Below are positions 1 through 7,176 of a DNA stretch of 24,214 nt, piece by piece. The first letter of the stretch is position 1. Every line of letters starts with the position of its first letter. The translations under genes and the position numbers were made by a program. This DNA comes from Ruminococcaceae bacterium UBA5450 (GTDB lineage Bacteria > Bacillota > Clostridia > Oscillospirales > Acutalibacteraceae), in contig DIQY01000093.1 of the NCBI GenBank assembly GCA_002424295.1, positions 1 through 24,214 of the forward strand, given 5' to 3'. A model generated the notes under the pieces. The model saw nothing but the letters and a program-made list of their open reading frames with translations. It had not been told where the DNA came from and did not search any database.

Positions 1-398
1 TTGAAGGATATGAGTTCATAATGAACCTCTTTTTTACAATTTTTTATTCTTCAATGTAAAAACTGGTATTCAATAACATTGTTATGATTATTGCGTAACT
101 GTAATTAACATGTACTTGCAGTTATAAACAATATTTATACAGTAGCAAAGTTTTTGTCCGAACGGAAATAGCATTTTGCATAAAGTTATGTTGCTTTGAG
201 TCTGCCGAAAAAGCTTTAAAAAGCTCCAAAAACGATGGCCAGAGATTCAAGCTGTTAGGTACAAGTTAAAAACTCTTTCATATTGGGAAAGTCACAATCT
301 CACAACCACCTATGCTTAAAATACAACCACTCATTAAAAAATATTGGAATCCAAGTTGTACATTCATTATACTAGAAACGTACGAAAGCGGTGAGCAA
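1..398. other. AT-rich region before the LytTR gene, no recognisable gene
   Basis: I see no convincing coding sequence here. The first 57 bases are open in one frame and could be the 3' tail of a gene beginning off the left edge, but the stretch is too short to identify. The rest is A+T-rich with stops in all frames. The only readable signal is the promoter for the LytTR gene at its right end. Confidence 0.5.
344..373 (+). promoter_or_regulatory. Likely promoter of the LytTR-DUF3021 operon
   Basis: A -35 box TTGGAA (344-349) and a -10 box TATACT (368-373) are separated by 18 bp. The expected start near 380 leaves a very short leader before the GGTGAG ribosome site at 390-395. The -35 box lies inside the small palindrome TTGGAATCCAA (344-354). 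LytTR proteins of this type are often autoregulated, but I did not recognise a clear LytTR direct-repeat site. Confidence 0.5.
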
Positions 399-839
399 AT
401 GGAAATAGAAATTAAAGTAGATAACTCCTGTAAAGAGCCTAAAATTATCGTTATGACCAATCAGGTAACAGAAGAAATCAATAATTTTGTTAAGAGAATT
501 TCACAAGTGGCACCACAAATGCTTGTTGGATTTCGAGAAGGTGGTGCTAAAATCTTGGAACAGGAAAAAATTAGCCGGGTCTATGCTGAGAATAGAAAGG
601 TCGTAGCCGTTGCAGATGGTAACGAGTATATCCTGCGATTGCGCTTGTATGAACTCGAGGAACGATTGAATAAAAATTGCTTTGTCGGAATTTCAAATTC
701 GGAAATTATTAATTTGAAAAAGGTCAAGAACTTTGATCTTAGTTTGACCGGCACGATTTGCGTTAAGTTCAACGATGGTACAGCTACCTACGTATCGCGC
801 CGATTTGTTGCCAAAATTAAACAGATACTTGGAATATGA
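399..839 (+). CDS. LytTR-family DNA-binding transcriptional regulator
   Basis: A 146-residue stand-alone LytTR regulator without a receiver domain. The N-terminal half (about residues 1-50) is the short linker region usual in this subfamily. The C-terminal half (about 55-146) is a LytTR domain, with the hallmark run FVGISNSEIINLKKVKNFDL, then TGTICVKFNDGT and YVSRRFVAKIKQILGI. I chose the ATG at 399 because GGTGAG lies just upstream and the length fits the family. An in-frame ATG at 312 has no ribosome site and would precede the promoter. The next gene, a DUF3021 membrane protein, starts 10 bases after the stop. LytTR-DUF3021 is a recurrent Firmicutes pair in which the membrane protein is thought to control the regulator. 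The targets and signal are unknown. Confidence 0.9.
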   Translation: MEIEIKVDNSCKEPKIIVMTNQVTEEINNFVKRISQVAPQMLVGFREGGAKILEQEKISRVYAENRKVVAVADGNEYILRLRLYELEERLNKNCFVGISNSEIINLKKVKNFDLSLTGTICVKFNDGTATYVSRRFVAKIKQILGI

Positions 840-849
840 GGTGAATAAA

Positions 850-1329
850 ATGAAGAAAAAAACGAAATTTGTTTTTTCTTGCTTTTTCGGTGCAATGCTT
901 GGCTTAACGATTGCTATGATTATAACAATCGTTATTTCAGTGGTTCTTCACGATGGCAAATATTATGCAGTTTCCCCGGAATTAATCAGTACTTGTGGGA
1001 ACGAAATAAATGCTGTAATTATTCAAACAATTCTTTCGCTGTTCTATGGAGCCGCATGGGGTGGAGCCTCTTGGATTTGGAGTATTGACCACTGGAGTAT
1101 TCTGCGGCAAACCATTACGCATTTGGTTATTTGTTCAACAGCAACTCTTCCGGTTGCATATTTTGCCTACTGGATGCCTCATAATGTCAAAGGAATTTTG
1201 ATATATTTCGGTATTTTCTTTGTTATTTATCTGATTATCTGGATTTTCCAATATTCAAGTATGAAAAAACGATTACAACAGATAAATGAAAAGCTTAATA
1301 ATAATCATGACAAAAAGCATGAAATCTGA
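850..1329 (+). CDS. DUF3021 family membrane protein
   Basis: A 159-residue protein with four hydrophobic segments at roughly residues 7-32, 55-75, 90-110 and 117-140, and a basic, charged C-terminal tail. This is the size and layout of DUF3021 proteins. The ATG at 850 is preceded by GAGGTG, which overlaps the stop of the LytTR gene, so the two genes should be cotranscribed and translationally coupled. DUF3021 proteins almost always accompany a stand-alone LytTR regulator and are presumed membrane partners or anti-regulators. That role is inferred from context rather than shown here. A strong terminator follows about 100 bases downstream. Confidence 0.85.
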   Translation: MKKKTKFVFSCFFGAMLGLTIAMIITIVISVVLHDGKYYAVSPELISTCGNEINAVIIQTILSLFYGAAWGGASWIWSIDHWSILRQTITHLVICSTATLPVAYFAYWMPHNVKGILIYFGIFFVIYLIIWIFQYSSMKKRLQQINEKLNNNHDKKHEI

Positions 1330-1427
1330 CAGACATCCAATCTCTCTAATTTCTAACGTAAATACTGCTCTCTGCATACCCATGAAACCTTGATTTTACT
1401 AGATTCGTGTCATAACGCTCACACTGC

Positions 1428-1473
1428 TAGCAGAGCCGTCGAATTTGACGGCTCTGCTTTTGCTCGGCTTTTT
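1428..1473 (+). terminator. Rho-independent terminator of the LytTR-DUF3021 operon
   Basis: A perfect GC-rich stem GCAGAGCCGTC (1430-1440) pairs with GACGGCTCTGC (1447-1457) around a GAATTT loop. One further A-T pair sits at the base. It is followed by TTTT and, after GCTCGGC, a second T run. It lies about 100 bases after the DUF3021 stop. Confidence 0.85.
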
Positions 1474-1474
1474 T

Positions 1475-1740
1475 CTATTTGCTCACTAAAGCTGACTTTT
1501 TGATAAGTAAAATGATGTGAAAACACTTAACGTTAATTTATATAAAATAAAAACTTTATAAATTAAAATACATTTGCAAAGAAGAACTTCTTCAGTACGA
1601 AAGTCACCCTAACAGACCGTACGGTTTAATGGGTAAAAGTGAAGCATCTCGATTTCTTTCATAATTGAAACAATTGAACTCATAAAAGCTGACGCCTTAC
1701 TTGATCTGTCCCCTGAACTTTAACGAATAATTAATTCGTA
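1475..1740. other. Intergenic stretch with small palindromes, no gene
   Basis: No supported gene lies between the LytTR operon terminator and the promoter of the ceramidase-like gene. The stretch holds three palindromic elements. They are GAAGAA-C-TTCTTC (1581-1593), ACCGTACGGT (1616-1625) and ACGAAT-N5-ATTCGT (1723-1739). The last abuts the putative promoter at 1741 and is the best operator candidate. The others have no clear partner gene. Confidence 0.4.
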
Positions 1741-1769
1741 TTCATTTTTTGTGATATACTTATTATAAT
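1741..1769 (+). promoter_or_regulatory. Putative promoter of the leader and ceramidase-like gene
   Basis: A consensus -10 box TATAAT (1764-1769) has a weak -35 candidate TTCATT (1741-1746) 17 bp upstream. The inverted repeat ACGAAT-N5-ATTCGT (1723-1739) lies directly upstream and could bind an activator or repressor. Transcription starting near 1776 would give a leader of about 140 nt before the start codon at 1920. Confidence 0.5.
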
Positions 1770-1801
1770 GAAAATAAAGTCATCTAGAAGGGACCGATGA
1801 T

Positions 1802-1864
1802 ATGAAACTAGTGATTACCGCTGCTCCATGCAAAGTTGTTTCGAATAGAGATTGCATGGAGTAA
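1802..1864 (+). CDS. Putative 20-residue leader peptide
   Basis: A short frame ATG (1802) to TAA (1862-1864) encodes MKLVITAAPCKVVSNRDCME. AGAAGGGA (1786-1793) lies at good distance upstream, so it has its own ribosome site. It sits inside the long leader of the ceramidase-like gene. Its codons 8 to 21 run through the 5' arms of both alternative hairpins and end exactly at the 3' arm of the first one. That arrangement is typical of regulatory leader peptides, where ribosome position selects the RNA fold. There is no obvious run of one regulatory codon, and the peptide has two cysteines and one proline. Whether it is translated is unproven. Confidence 0.4.
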   Translation: MKLVITAAPCKVVSNRDCME

Positions 1865-1916
1865 TAATCTATTCGGGTAACTTTGCGCCTTTTCACTTTA
1901 AATTAAGGAGTAAAGT
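1824..1916 (+). promoter_or_regulatory. Candidate attenuator or riboregulator with two exclusive hairpins
   Basis: Hairpin A is CTCCATGCAA (1824-1833) with TTGCATGGAG (1852-1861), a perfect 10-bp stem. Hairpin B uses 1830-1849 with 1868-1886. Its lower stem is GCAAAGTT/AACTTTGC, followed by three G-U pairs and one bulged U (1841), and its upper stem is CGAATAGA/TCTATTCG. A and B share bases 1830-1833, and the 3' arm of A lies in the loop of B, so they cannot form together. B is followed by GCGCC and only four T, a weak terminator tail. A third small AT stem, ACTTTA (1895-1900) with TAAAGT (1911-1916), places the AAGGAG ribosome site (1905-1910) in its loop. Control could therefore act on termination or on translation. 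Confidence 0.5.
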
Positions 1917-1919
1917 ACC

Positions 1920-3194
1920 ATGAAAAATAAAACTTTGATGTTAGGATTTTCTGAAACGAATATCACGCCATTTACACCGATAGAAACCGTAGGCTTTGGC
2001 CGCGCAGATGAGATGTCCCGCGGTATCCTGCATCCGCTTTCGGCACAGGTGGCCGTATGGCAACTGGATGAAGAACGATGCTGTGTCACCACCATTGATC
2101 ATATTGGCTTTTCAAAACAGCACGCAAACACTCTGCGGAACGAAATGGGAAAAGTTTTGTGCATTCCCCGCGAAAAAATCATGCTCTGCTTTTCCCACTG
2201 CCATTCCGCGCCGAATGAAAGTGCTTCACCGGAGTATTACCGCTTCGTGTGCGGCCGTGTAAAAGATGCTGCTGCACGAGCCTTGCAGGACATGATTCCC
2301 GTGAATGCCGCATGGGGCAACGCTTTTACCAATATCGGACTAAACCGGCGCAAAGGCTGTAACGCACTAGACCGGCGAATCGGAATTCTGAAAATTTGCG
2401 ATCCCAGAAGCGGTGAGCTAAAGCTCCTGCTGCTTCGCCTGACCGCACACAATAACGTATTGAAGGCGGATAACTATCTGATTTCCCCTGATTATTTCGG
2501 TGCTGTCCAGGATACTCTGAGTAAAGAATTCGGGTGTCCAATCATGGTGACACAAGGGGCATCAGGGAATGTTGCGCCGCGATATTTCAAATCTGCTATC
2601 AATCCGCCTGATGCTGGCGATGAGCGTTTCATTCGCTCGAATACAGCACTTCAAGATATGGCCAAAACCGTGCTGCGCGACGTAAAACCCGTTGTTGCGT
2701 GCCTACGTTCACAGAAAATCGATCGCCTTGCCATGTATTCGCGTCAGATCACATTGAAAGCAGATGTGCCGTCTTATCCGCGCGCTATGGAAATTGCGAA
2801 CGAGGCCCTAAAGTTTTGCGGCATTGACGGTACAGACTGGCTAAAACAGGTGCAACACCTACTCCAAAATGATATTCATCAGCAGATGGAGGAAATCGAA
2901 GTGCAATACTTCTCCCTCGGAGATGGTTGTCTGTGTGGCGTCGCCAACGAGGTAATGGTGGAATTTGCCCTGCGTGTCTCAGAATTGCTCCATGATAATT
3001 TCTTTTATTTTGGCGGCTATACCAACGGCTGTACAGGCTATTTCCCAACGGAAGAAGAATTCGACAAGGGTGGCTATGAGGTTTACTGGTCCATGCTAAT
3101 TTATTATGTATACCATGACCGAGTGTTTCCCCTGCGCCGTGATTCGGCATCTGAACTAATTCGGTTTGTTGTGGAGAAAGCTCCGAATATTTAG
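1920..3194 (+). CDS. Neutral/alkaline ceramidase-like hydrolase (N-terminal-domain type)
   Basis: A 424-residue protein resembling the N-terminal catalytic domain of neutral/alkaline non-lysosomal ceramidases. Family-like features are the opening GFSETNITPFTPIETVGFG, a DHIGF segment after the second strand, FSHCHSAPNES (the metal-binding HTHSGP region in classical members), TQGASGNVAPRY, and the GGYTNGCTGYFPTEEEFDKG block near residue 365. It is shorter than full ceramidases of about 650-750 residues and lacks their C-terminal domain. It also has no signal peptide, so it is probably cytoplasmic, unlike secreted enzymes. Its true substrate may not be ceramide. AAGGAG lies 9 bases before the ATG. 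It is a single-gene unit with an unusual leader and its own terminator. Confidence 0.75.
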   Translation: MKNKTLMLGFSETNITPFTPIETVGFGRADEMSRGILHPLSAQVAVWQLDEERCCVTTIDHIGFSKQHANTLRNEMGKVLCIPREKIMLCFSHCHSAPNESASPEYYRFVCGRVKDAAARALQDMIPVNAAWGNAFTNIGLNRRKGCNALDRRIGILKICDPRSGELKLLLLRLTAHNNVLKADNYLISPDYFGAVQDTLSKEFGCPIMVTQGASGNVAPRYFKSAINPPDAGDERFIRSNTALQDMAKTVLRDVKPVVACLRSQKIDRLAMYSRQITLKADVPSYPRAMEIANEALKFCGIDGTDWLKQVQHLLQNDIHQQMEEIEVQYFSLGDGCLCGVANEVMVEFALRVSELLHDNFFYFGGYTNGCTGYFPTEEEFDKGGYEVYWSMLIYYVYHDRVFPLRRDSASELIRFVVEKAPNI

Positions 3195-3212
3195 CACTTC
3201 TTTTGAATAATA

Positions 3213-3249
3213 AAAGACGAGCAGCCTTGATGGGTTGCTCGTTTTATTT
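3213..3249 (+). terminator. Rho-independent terminator after the ceramidase-like gene
   Basis: ACGAGCAGCC (3217-3226) pairs with GGTTGCTCGT (3233-3242), with one G-U pair and a TTGATG loop. It is followed by TTTATTTC. It starts about 20 bases after the stop codon. Confidence 0.85.
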
Positions 3250-3250
3250 C

Positions 3251-3399
3251 ATGCTCTATAGTAAGCATTTTATAGAACCTGCAAAATACGACATCACGAA
3301 AAGCTGGATTTCTCAAATTATAATATTAACGATCTGCCGGAGGAATATCTAAACGGAGCCCCTAAATTTAAGTCTTACAAATACAAAGGAGAAAGCCCT
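3251..3399 (+). pseudogene. Coding-like remnant upstream of the 95-residue gene
   Basis: Two overlapping frames look coding. From an ATG at 3251 one reads MLYSKHFIEPAKYDITK. Near the A-run at 3299-3302 the coding look switches to another frame, reading LDFSNYNINDLPEEYLNG and APKFKSYKYKGESP. This second frame runs without a stop straight into the ATG of the next gene at 3400. Adding one A to the run would join all three parts into a protein of about 145 residues. The simplest reading is that the 95-residue gene is the intact 3' part of a longer gene broken by a one-base deletion. No ribosome site precedes 3251, and the terminator of the previous gene ends just before it. The original protein is not recognised. 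Confidence 0.4.
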
Positions 3400-3687
3400 A
3401 TGATATTAATCGTTAACGAAGATGCAAATCATTTTAAAACCCTAAGCGAATTTAAAAGCAGTATGTCAAGAGGTAGAGACGTAGAATTTAAGTGGAAAGG
3501 AATCGACTACACTCTCAGTTCAGTCTGGCCGAACGGCAAAATGAAATTTTCAATTGGGCCATGCACTCGCGTAGAAAAAGACTGTACCGTTTATGATGCC
3601 GTTGATGAACTTTTGGAATACAAAGTAGGCGGTGACAGGCTACGAGATATTATTACACAGGCAGAAATTATTGACAGGACATTATAA
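3400..3687 (+). CDS. Small protein of unknown function (95 residues)
   Basis: A 95-residue soluble protein that I do not recognise. It has no signal peptide and no membrane segment. The middle holds an aromatic, strand-like stretch (VEFKWKGIDYTLSSVWPNGK). An acidic, helix-like C-terminal half follows from about residue 60. The start at 3400 is supported by AAAGGAG nine bases upstream. The same frame stays open upstream for about 45 more codons with coding-like composition, so this could be the surviving part of a longer protein. No terminator is evident after it, and the next gene is convergent from the minus strand. Confidence 0.6.
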   Translation: MILIVNEDANHFKTLSEFKSSMSRGRDVEFKWKGIDYTLSSVWPNGKMKFSIGPCTRVEKDCTVYDAVDELLEYKVGGDRLRDIITQAEIIDRTL

Positions 3688-3767
3688 TAAAACCTGCGCA
3701 GACACATTCTTTTGCATTTGGTAAAACCCTCTGCTCTCTTTTTCTTCTTGCTTTTTTGATCTGCTGC

Positions 3768-5429
3768 TTATACTGCTACATCTGATGCACCAATCTGGAT
3801 TATCCGCTGACCGTTGACATGCTCCTGCAAACGGTGGGAGATAGAAAGCACTGTCCGTCCCTTGGCAGCACGCTCCAGTGCATCCAGTACATGGCATTCC
3901 GTGTTACTGTCGAGATTCGCAGTGATCTCATCCAGCAGCAGGATTTCCGGTGATGCCGCTACGGCCCGCGCGATAGAGAGAAGCTGGAACTGACCCTGCG
4001 AAAATGCGGCTTCCGAAGCGGGCGTATCGTATCCGTCCGGCAGGGCAAGAATGCTATCATGCAATCCTACCAGTTTGGCCGCACTTTCGACCTGCTCCCG
4101 GCCGACGGCTGGATCAAACAATGAAATTTGCTCCGCAACCGTGCCTTCTACCAGATGGAAGGACTGCTCCACATAGCCAAATAGATGTCGCTTTTTTTCG
4201 TCCGGAATGTCAGAAGCCCCCAATCCTTCAATCAGCACCCGGCCTTCAAGCGGTCGATACAGCCCCAACAGCAGTCTAAAGACGGTGCTCTTGCCTGCAC
4301 CTGTCCTTCCGACAAACGTGACCGCCTCTCCTCTGCTCACTGTAAAGCTCAGATTTTGCAGCACGTCGTTGTTATCGTCATACCCAAAACGTACATGGTC
4401 GAATCGGACGATAGGAGCCGCGTCTGAGCCTTTTTTTGCGTTGGAATTCTTCGGCATCTCCCGCTCTGGCTCAGCCAAAAACTCATCGATCCGTTTTACT
4501 CCCGCCACAGCGGACTGGATGTTCTGAATTTCCATTCCTAGGCTCTCCAGCGGTTCGAACACCTGGCCTACATAGGCGATCACAGCCACTGCCGTGCCTA
4601 CACTGATACCGAAGAATTCACGGATACCCCCTCCCATCGCAGCACAAACCATCATCACAGCAATAACGCAGGAACGGACAAAAATGACGATAGGCGAATA
4701 GATGGAATCATAGAGATTTGACTTGTCCGTTGCGCGGTAGCTTTCACTAATATAATCATCGTAGCGTTGTTCCATGTACTGCTCCCGAAGCAGCACATGA
4801 ATCATACGGATATTGCGGATGGTCTCAGGCACATGATTATTCACCTTGCTCACAGCAACACGGTTTTCAAATTGTGCGCTCAGCATCCGCTTCTGAAACA
4901 GGCGCGTCATGGTAAAAAGCAGCGGCGTAACCAGCAGCATCAGGAAACCAAGTCCCGTACTCTTATAAAAAATTACGACCAAAATGCTGACCACCTTACA
5001 TCCGTCGGCAAACATACTGATAATTCCGTCCGTAAAAAGAGAATCCACTGTATCCACGTCGTTCACGAAGCAAGAGGCAATTTTGCCAGCTTCATGGGAG
5101 GTAAAATAAGCTGCAGGCAAACGGTGAAGTTTGACACAGAGTGCGCTGCGCAGGCCGTGAGTGACTTTCTGACCAAATACGGTTATCATCACATTCTGCC
5201 CGGATTCCAGCAAGCCGGACAGAGCGATAAACCCAAGATAGGAAAGCGCCAGACTTATCCTGATTCCCCGTCCCGTCGTAAGATTGTTGACCACCCGCTC
5301 CAAAATTAGAGGTGGAAATAGTGCCGTTATAACAGCCAACACGATCACGAGTATGGTAAAAACGCTCGTCGCGGTGGATGTGGCAACAACCAGACGCAGC
5401 ACCGTACCGAGGCTTTTTTTATGTTTCAT
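3768..5429 (-). CDS. Heterodimeric ABC exporter subunit, catalytic half (pair 1)
   Basis: A half-size ABC exporter of 553 residues. About six membrane helices (residues 10-310) precede a nucleotide-binding domain. The domain has Walker A GRTGAGKST (near 372), an altered signature FSQGQ (near 475), Walker B LLLDE with the catalytic Glu (near 496), and the switch His in ISHRL (near 530). The partner encoded just upstream has LSGGQ but lacks the catalytic Glu. Together they give one complete and one degenerate ATP site, as in the BmrCD, LmrCD and TM287/288 exporters. I prefer the ATG at 5429, because GGAGG lies 8 bases before it. The ATG at 5444 has no ribosome site. It overlaps the upstream gene by 11 bases. 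The substrate is unknown, though drug or peptide efflux is typical. Confidence 0.88.
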   Translation of the reverse strand: MKHKKSLGTVLRLVVATSTATSVFTILVIVLAVITALFPPLILERVVNNLTTGRGIRISLALSYLGFIALSGLLESGQNVMITVFGQKVTHGLRSALCVKLHRLPAAYFTSHEAGKIASCFVNDVDTVDSLFTDGIISMFADGCKVVSILVVIFYKSTGLGFLMLLVTPLLFTMTRLFQKRMLSAQFENRVAVSKVNNHVPETIRNIRMIHVLLREQYMEQRYDDYISESYRATDKSNLYDSIYSPIVIFVRSCVIAVMMVCAAMGGGIREFFGISVGTAVAVIAYVGQVFEPLESLGMEIQNIQSAVAGVKRIDEFLAEPEREMPKNSNAKKGSDAAPIVRFDHVRFGYDDNNDVLQNLSFTVSRGEAVTFVGRTGAGKSTVFRLLLGLYRPLEGRVLIEGLGASDIPDEKKRHLFGYVEQSFHLVEGTVAEQISLFDPAVGREQVESAAKLVGLHDSILALPDGYDTPASEAAFSQGQFQLLSIARAVAASPEILLLDEITANLDSNTECHVLDALERAAKGRTVLSISHRLQEHVNGQRIIQIGASDVAV

Positions 5430-7176
5430 GTCCGCCGCCTCCATTTATCTGTTCCAAATAAAGCTTTGCATAGTCAGGATTTTTCTGCATAAGTTTCTCA
5501 TGCGTGGAGAAAATGCTCCTGCCACCGTATAAAAACAGCACTCGGTCAAATGTGGGAAACTGATACAGCCTGTGGGAGAACAGAATCACGATTTTATCCT
5601 TCGCCAGCACCCGCAGATTTTCCAGTATGGTTTGCTCTGTGCCTTGATCCAAAGCGGAGAACGGATCGTCCAGTACAAGAACACTGCGGGAATTATACAA
5701 CGTCCTGGCGAGTGCCACGCGGGCCTGCTGCCCTCCGGACAAACGCACTCCGCCGCTGCCCACCGGCGTATCAGCACCCTGTGGCATCTGTCGCACCTCT
5801 TCGTCCAGACACACTGCCCGCAAAAACGGTTCAATTTCTCCTGGCTCCCCCAACCGGATATTTTCCGCCAACGTATCGCTGATCAGTTCCGGTTCGTGCC
5901 CCATGTAGGAGATCAGCTGGCTGCGTTCGCAGTGGCTCAGCTCTCTGAGCTCCCGCCCGGCTACGCGGATGCTGCCGCAGTAAGGGACTTCACCGATGAA
6001 TCCCTTTCCCAACGTAGATTTCCCGCAGGCCACAGGTCCCGTCACCCCAATGATCTGCCCCGGATGGGCAGAAAAGGAAATGTCTTTCAGTACGGTTTCT
6101 CCATCTGTCCAACCCACGGATACGTTGGAAAGTATCAACTCGATTGGTTTTACATTCGGCAGGGATATGGAGTCCAGCCCTATGTATTCCTTCATCAGCG
6201 GCTTGATGCGCGCCCAGGACACCTGGGCTTTCTGGACAGCGTTAAAGAGCTTAGCCGCATGAGAGGATTTGAGAGCCATTTTTGTGAAACAGGAGAGAAA
6301 GGTGGTAAAGGCGGCGATGTCCCAACTTTTCCACCCCGTGCCCAGCACATTTTGTGCACCTAGATATAAAATCAGCACTGCTCCGCACATGGATATGATG
6401 TTGTAGAGCGGCTGCATTGTGTTTTCCCAGAGATTCGCTGCAACAGCGCGTTTTTCGTAGTCGCTCAGCCGTACCTCGTAAGCAGCATCCCGGTTTTGCT
6501 CGCAGCCATAGACCCTATAGGTCACAGCGTTAGAGACACGATCCATCGTAGCCCCATTTAAGCGTCCGGCGCTTTTTTTATAGGCAGCGTTGGTTTGGGC
6601 AACCCGTCCTTTGAGATGTCCGGCGATAAGGTAGGCAAATGGTGTAAATGCGCAGGAGAGCAGCGCCAGACGCCAATCATAGGAAAAAAGCATGACTGTA
6701 TATGCCACCAGTACCACGCCAGTGTCAAAGACCTCTGTTGTAAATTTTCGCATTCCCTCCACACATGTGTCCACATCTGCCACGGCTTTTGTCATGACAG
6801 AACCGAGGTTTTCTTTTTCCAGTTTCTCACGACTCATATGAACAAGACTGTTGTAAAGCATATGGCGCATATTACGGCTCGTGTCATTGGCAAATCGGCG
6901 CACGCCGAAACGTTTAAGCGCTCGCATGGCTTGCACAAATAGGATCACAGAGAGATACAGTGCCGCCAGTGATACCATAGCGGACACAGTTTTATAGCCT
7001 TTCATGATATCAAAAAGGCACTGCGCAAGCTGCCCCTCGAAATAAGGCCCTGCCACCATCCCTACGTTATAGAGAATACCTGAAACTGTGACCAGTACAA
7101 GTGGTCTTGTCTCCAACCGGAAGTAGGACCAAATGTGATCCGGCTGCGGAACCTTGTGAATCCGCTGATGGCTCAT
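5419..7176 (-). CDS. Heterodimeric ABC exporter subunit, degenerate half (pair 1)
   Basis: A half-size ABC exporter of 585 residues. About six membrane helices (residues 25-315) precede a nucleotide-binding domain with Walker A GPVACGKST (near 378) and signature LSGGQQ (near 477). Walker B is VLVLDD, so the catalytic Glu is replaced by Asp (near 498). The switch His is kept (FSHRL). The Glu-to-Asp change is the hallmark of the non-catalytic half of heterodimeric exporters. Its ATG overlaps the stop of the marR-like gene as ATGA. It overlaps the second ABC gene by 11 bases, giving a three-gene, translationally coupled operon. MarR control of an exporter suggests a response to toxic small molecules, but the substrate cannot be read from sequence. 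Confidence 0.88.
   Translation of the reverse strand: MSHQRIHKVPQPDHIWSYFRLETRPLVLVTVSGILYNVGMVAGPYFEGQLAQCLFDIMKGYKTVSAMVSLAALYLSVILFVQAMRALKRFGVRRFANDTSRNMRHMLYNSLVHMSREKLEKENLGSVMTKAVADVDTCVEGMRKFTTEVFDTGVVLVAYTVMLFSYDWRLALLSCAFTPFAYLIAGHLKGRVAQTNAAYKKSAGRLNGATMDRVSNAVTYRVYGCEQNRDAAYEVRLSDYEKRAVAANLWENTMQPLYNIISMCGAVLILYLGAQNVLGTGWKSWDIAAFTTFLSCFTKMALKSSHAAKLFNAVQKAQVSWARIKPLMKEYIGLDSISLPNVKPIELILSNVSVGWTDGETVLKDISFSAHPGQIIGVTGPVACGKSTLGKGFIGEVPYCGSIRVAGRELRELSHCERSQLISYMGHEPELISDTLAENIRLGEPGEIEPFLRAVCLDEEVRQMPQGADTPVGSGGVRLSGGQQARVALARTLYNSRSVLVLDDPFSALDQGTEQTILENLRVLAKDKIVILFSHRLYQFPTFDRVLFLYGGRSIFSTHEKLMQKNPDYAKLYLEQINGGGGHET

Noticed and set aside
1701..1722. CTGTCCCCTGAACTTT as a possible insertion-sequence end or REP element
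   Set aside because: No matching inverted copy, no flanking duplication and no transposase were seen nearby.
1830..1893. Hairpin B of the leader as a standard rho-independent terminator
   Set aside because: Only four T follow, after an intervening GCGCC, so it is a poor intrinsic terminator. I kept it as an attenuator-like element instead.
4767..6363. Long open frames on the plus strand opposite the first ABC pair (for example 4767-5309 and 5572-6363)
   Set aside because: They are antisense shadows of the two ABC genes. They show no family resemblance, and their composition follows the G+C-rich codon third positions of the real genes.
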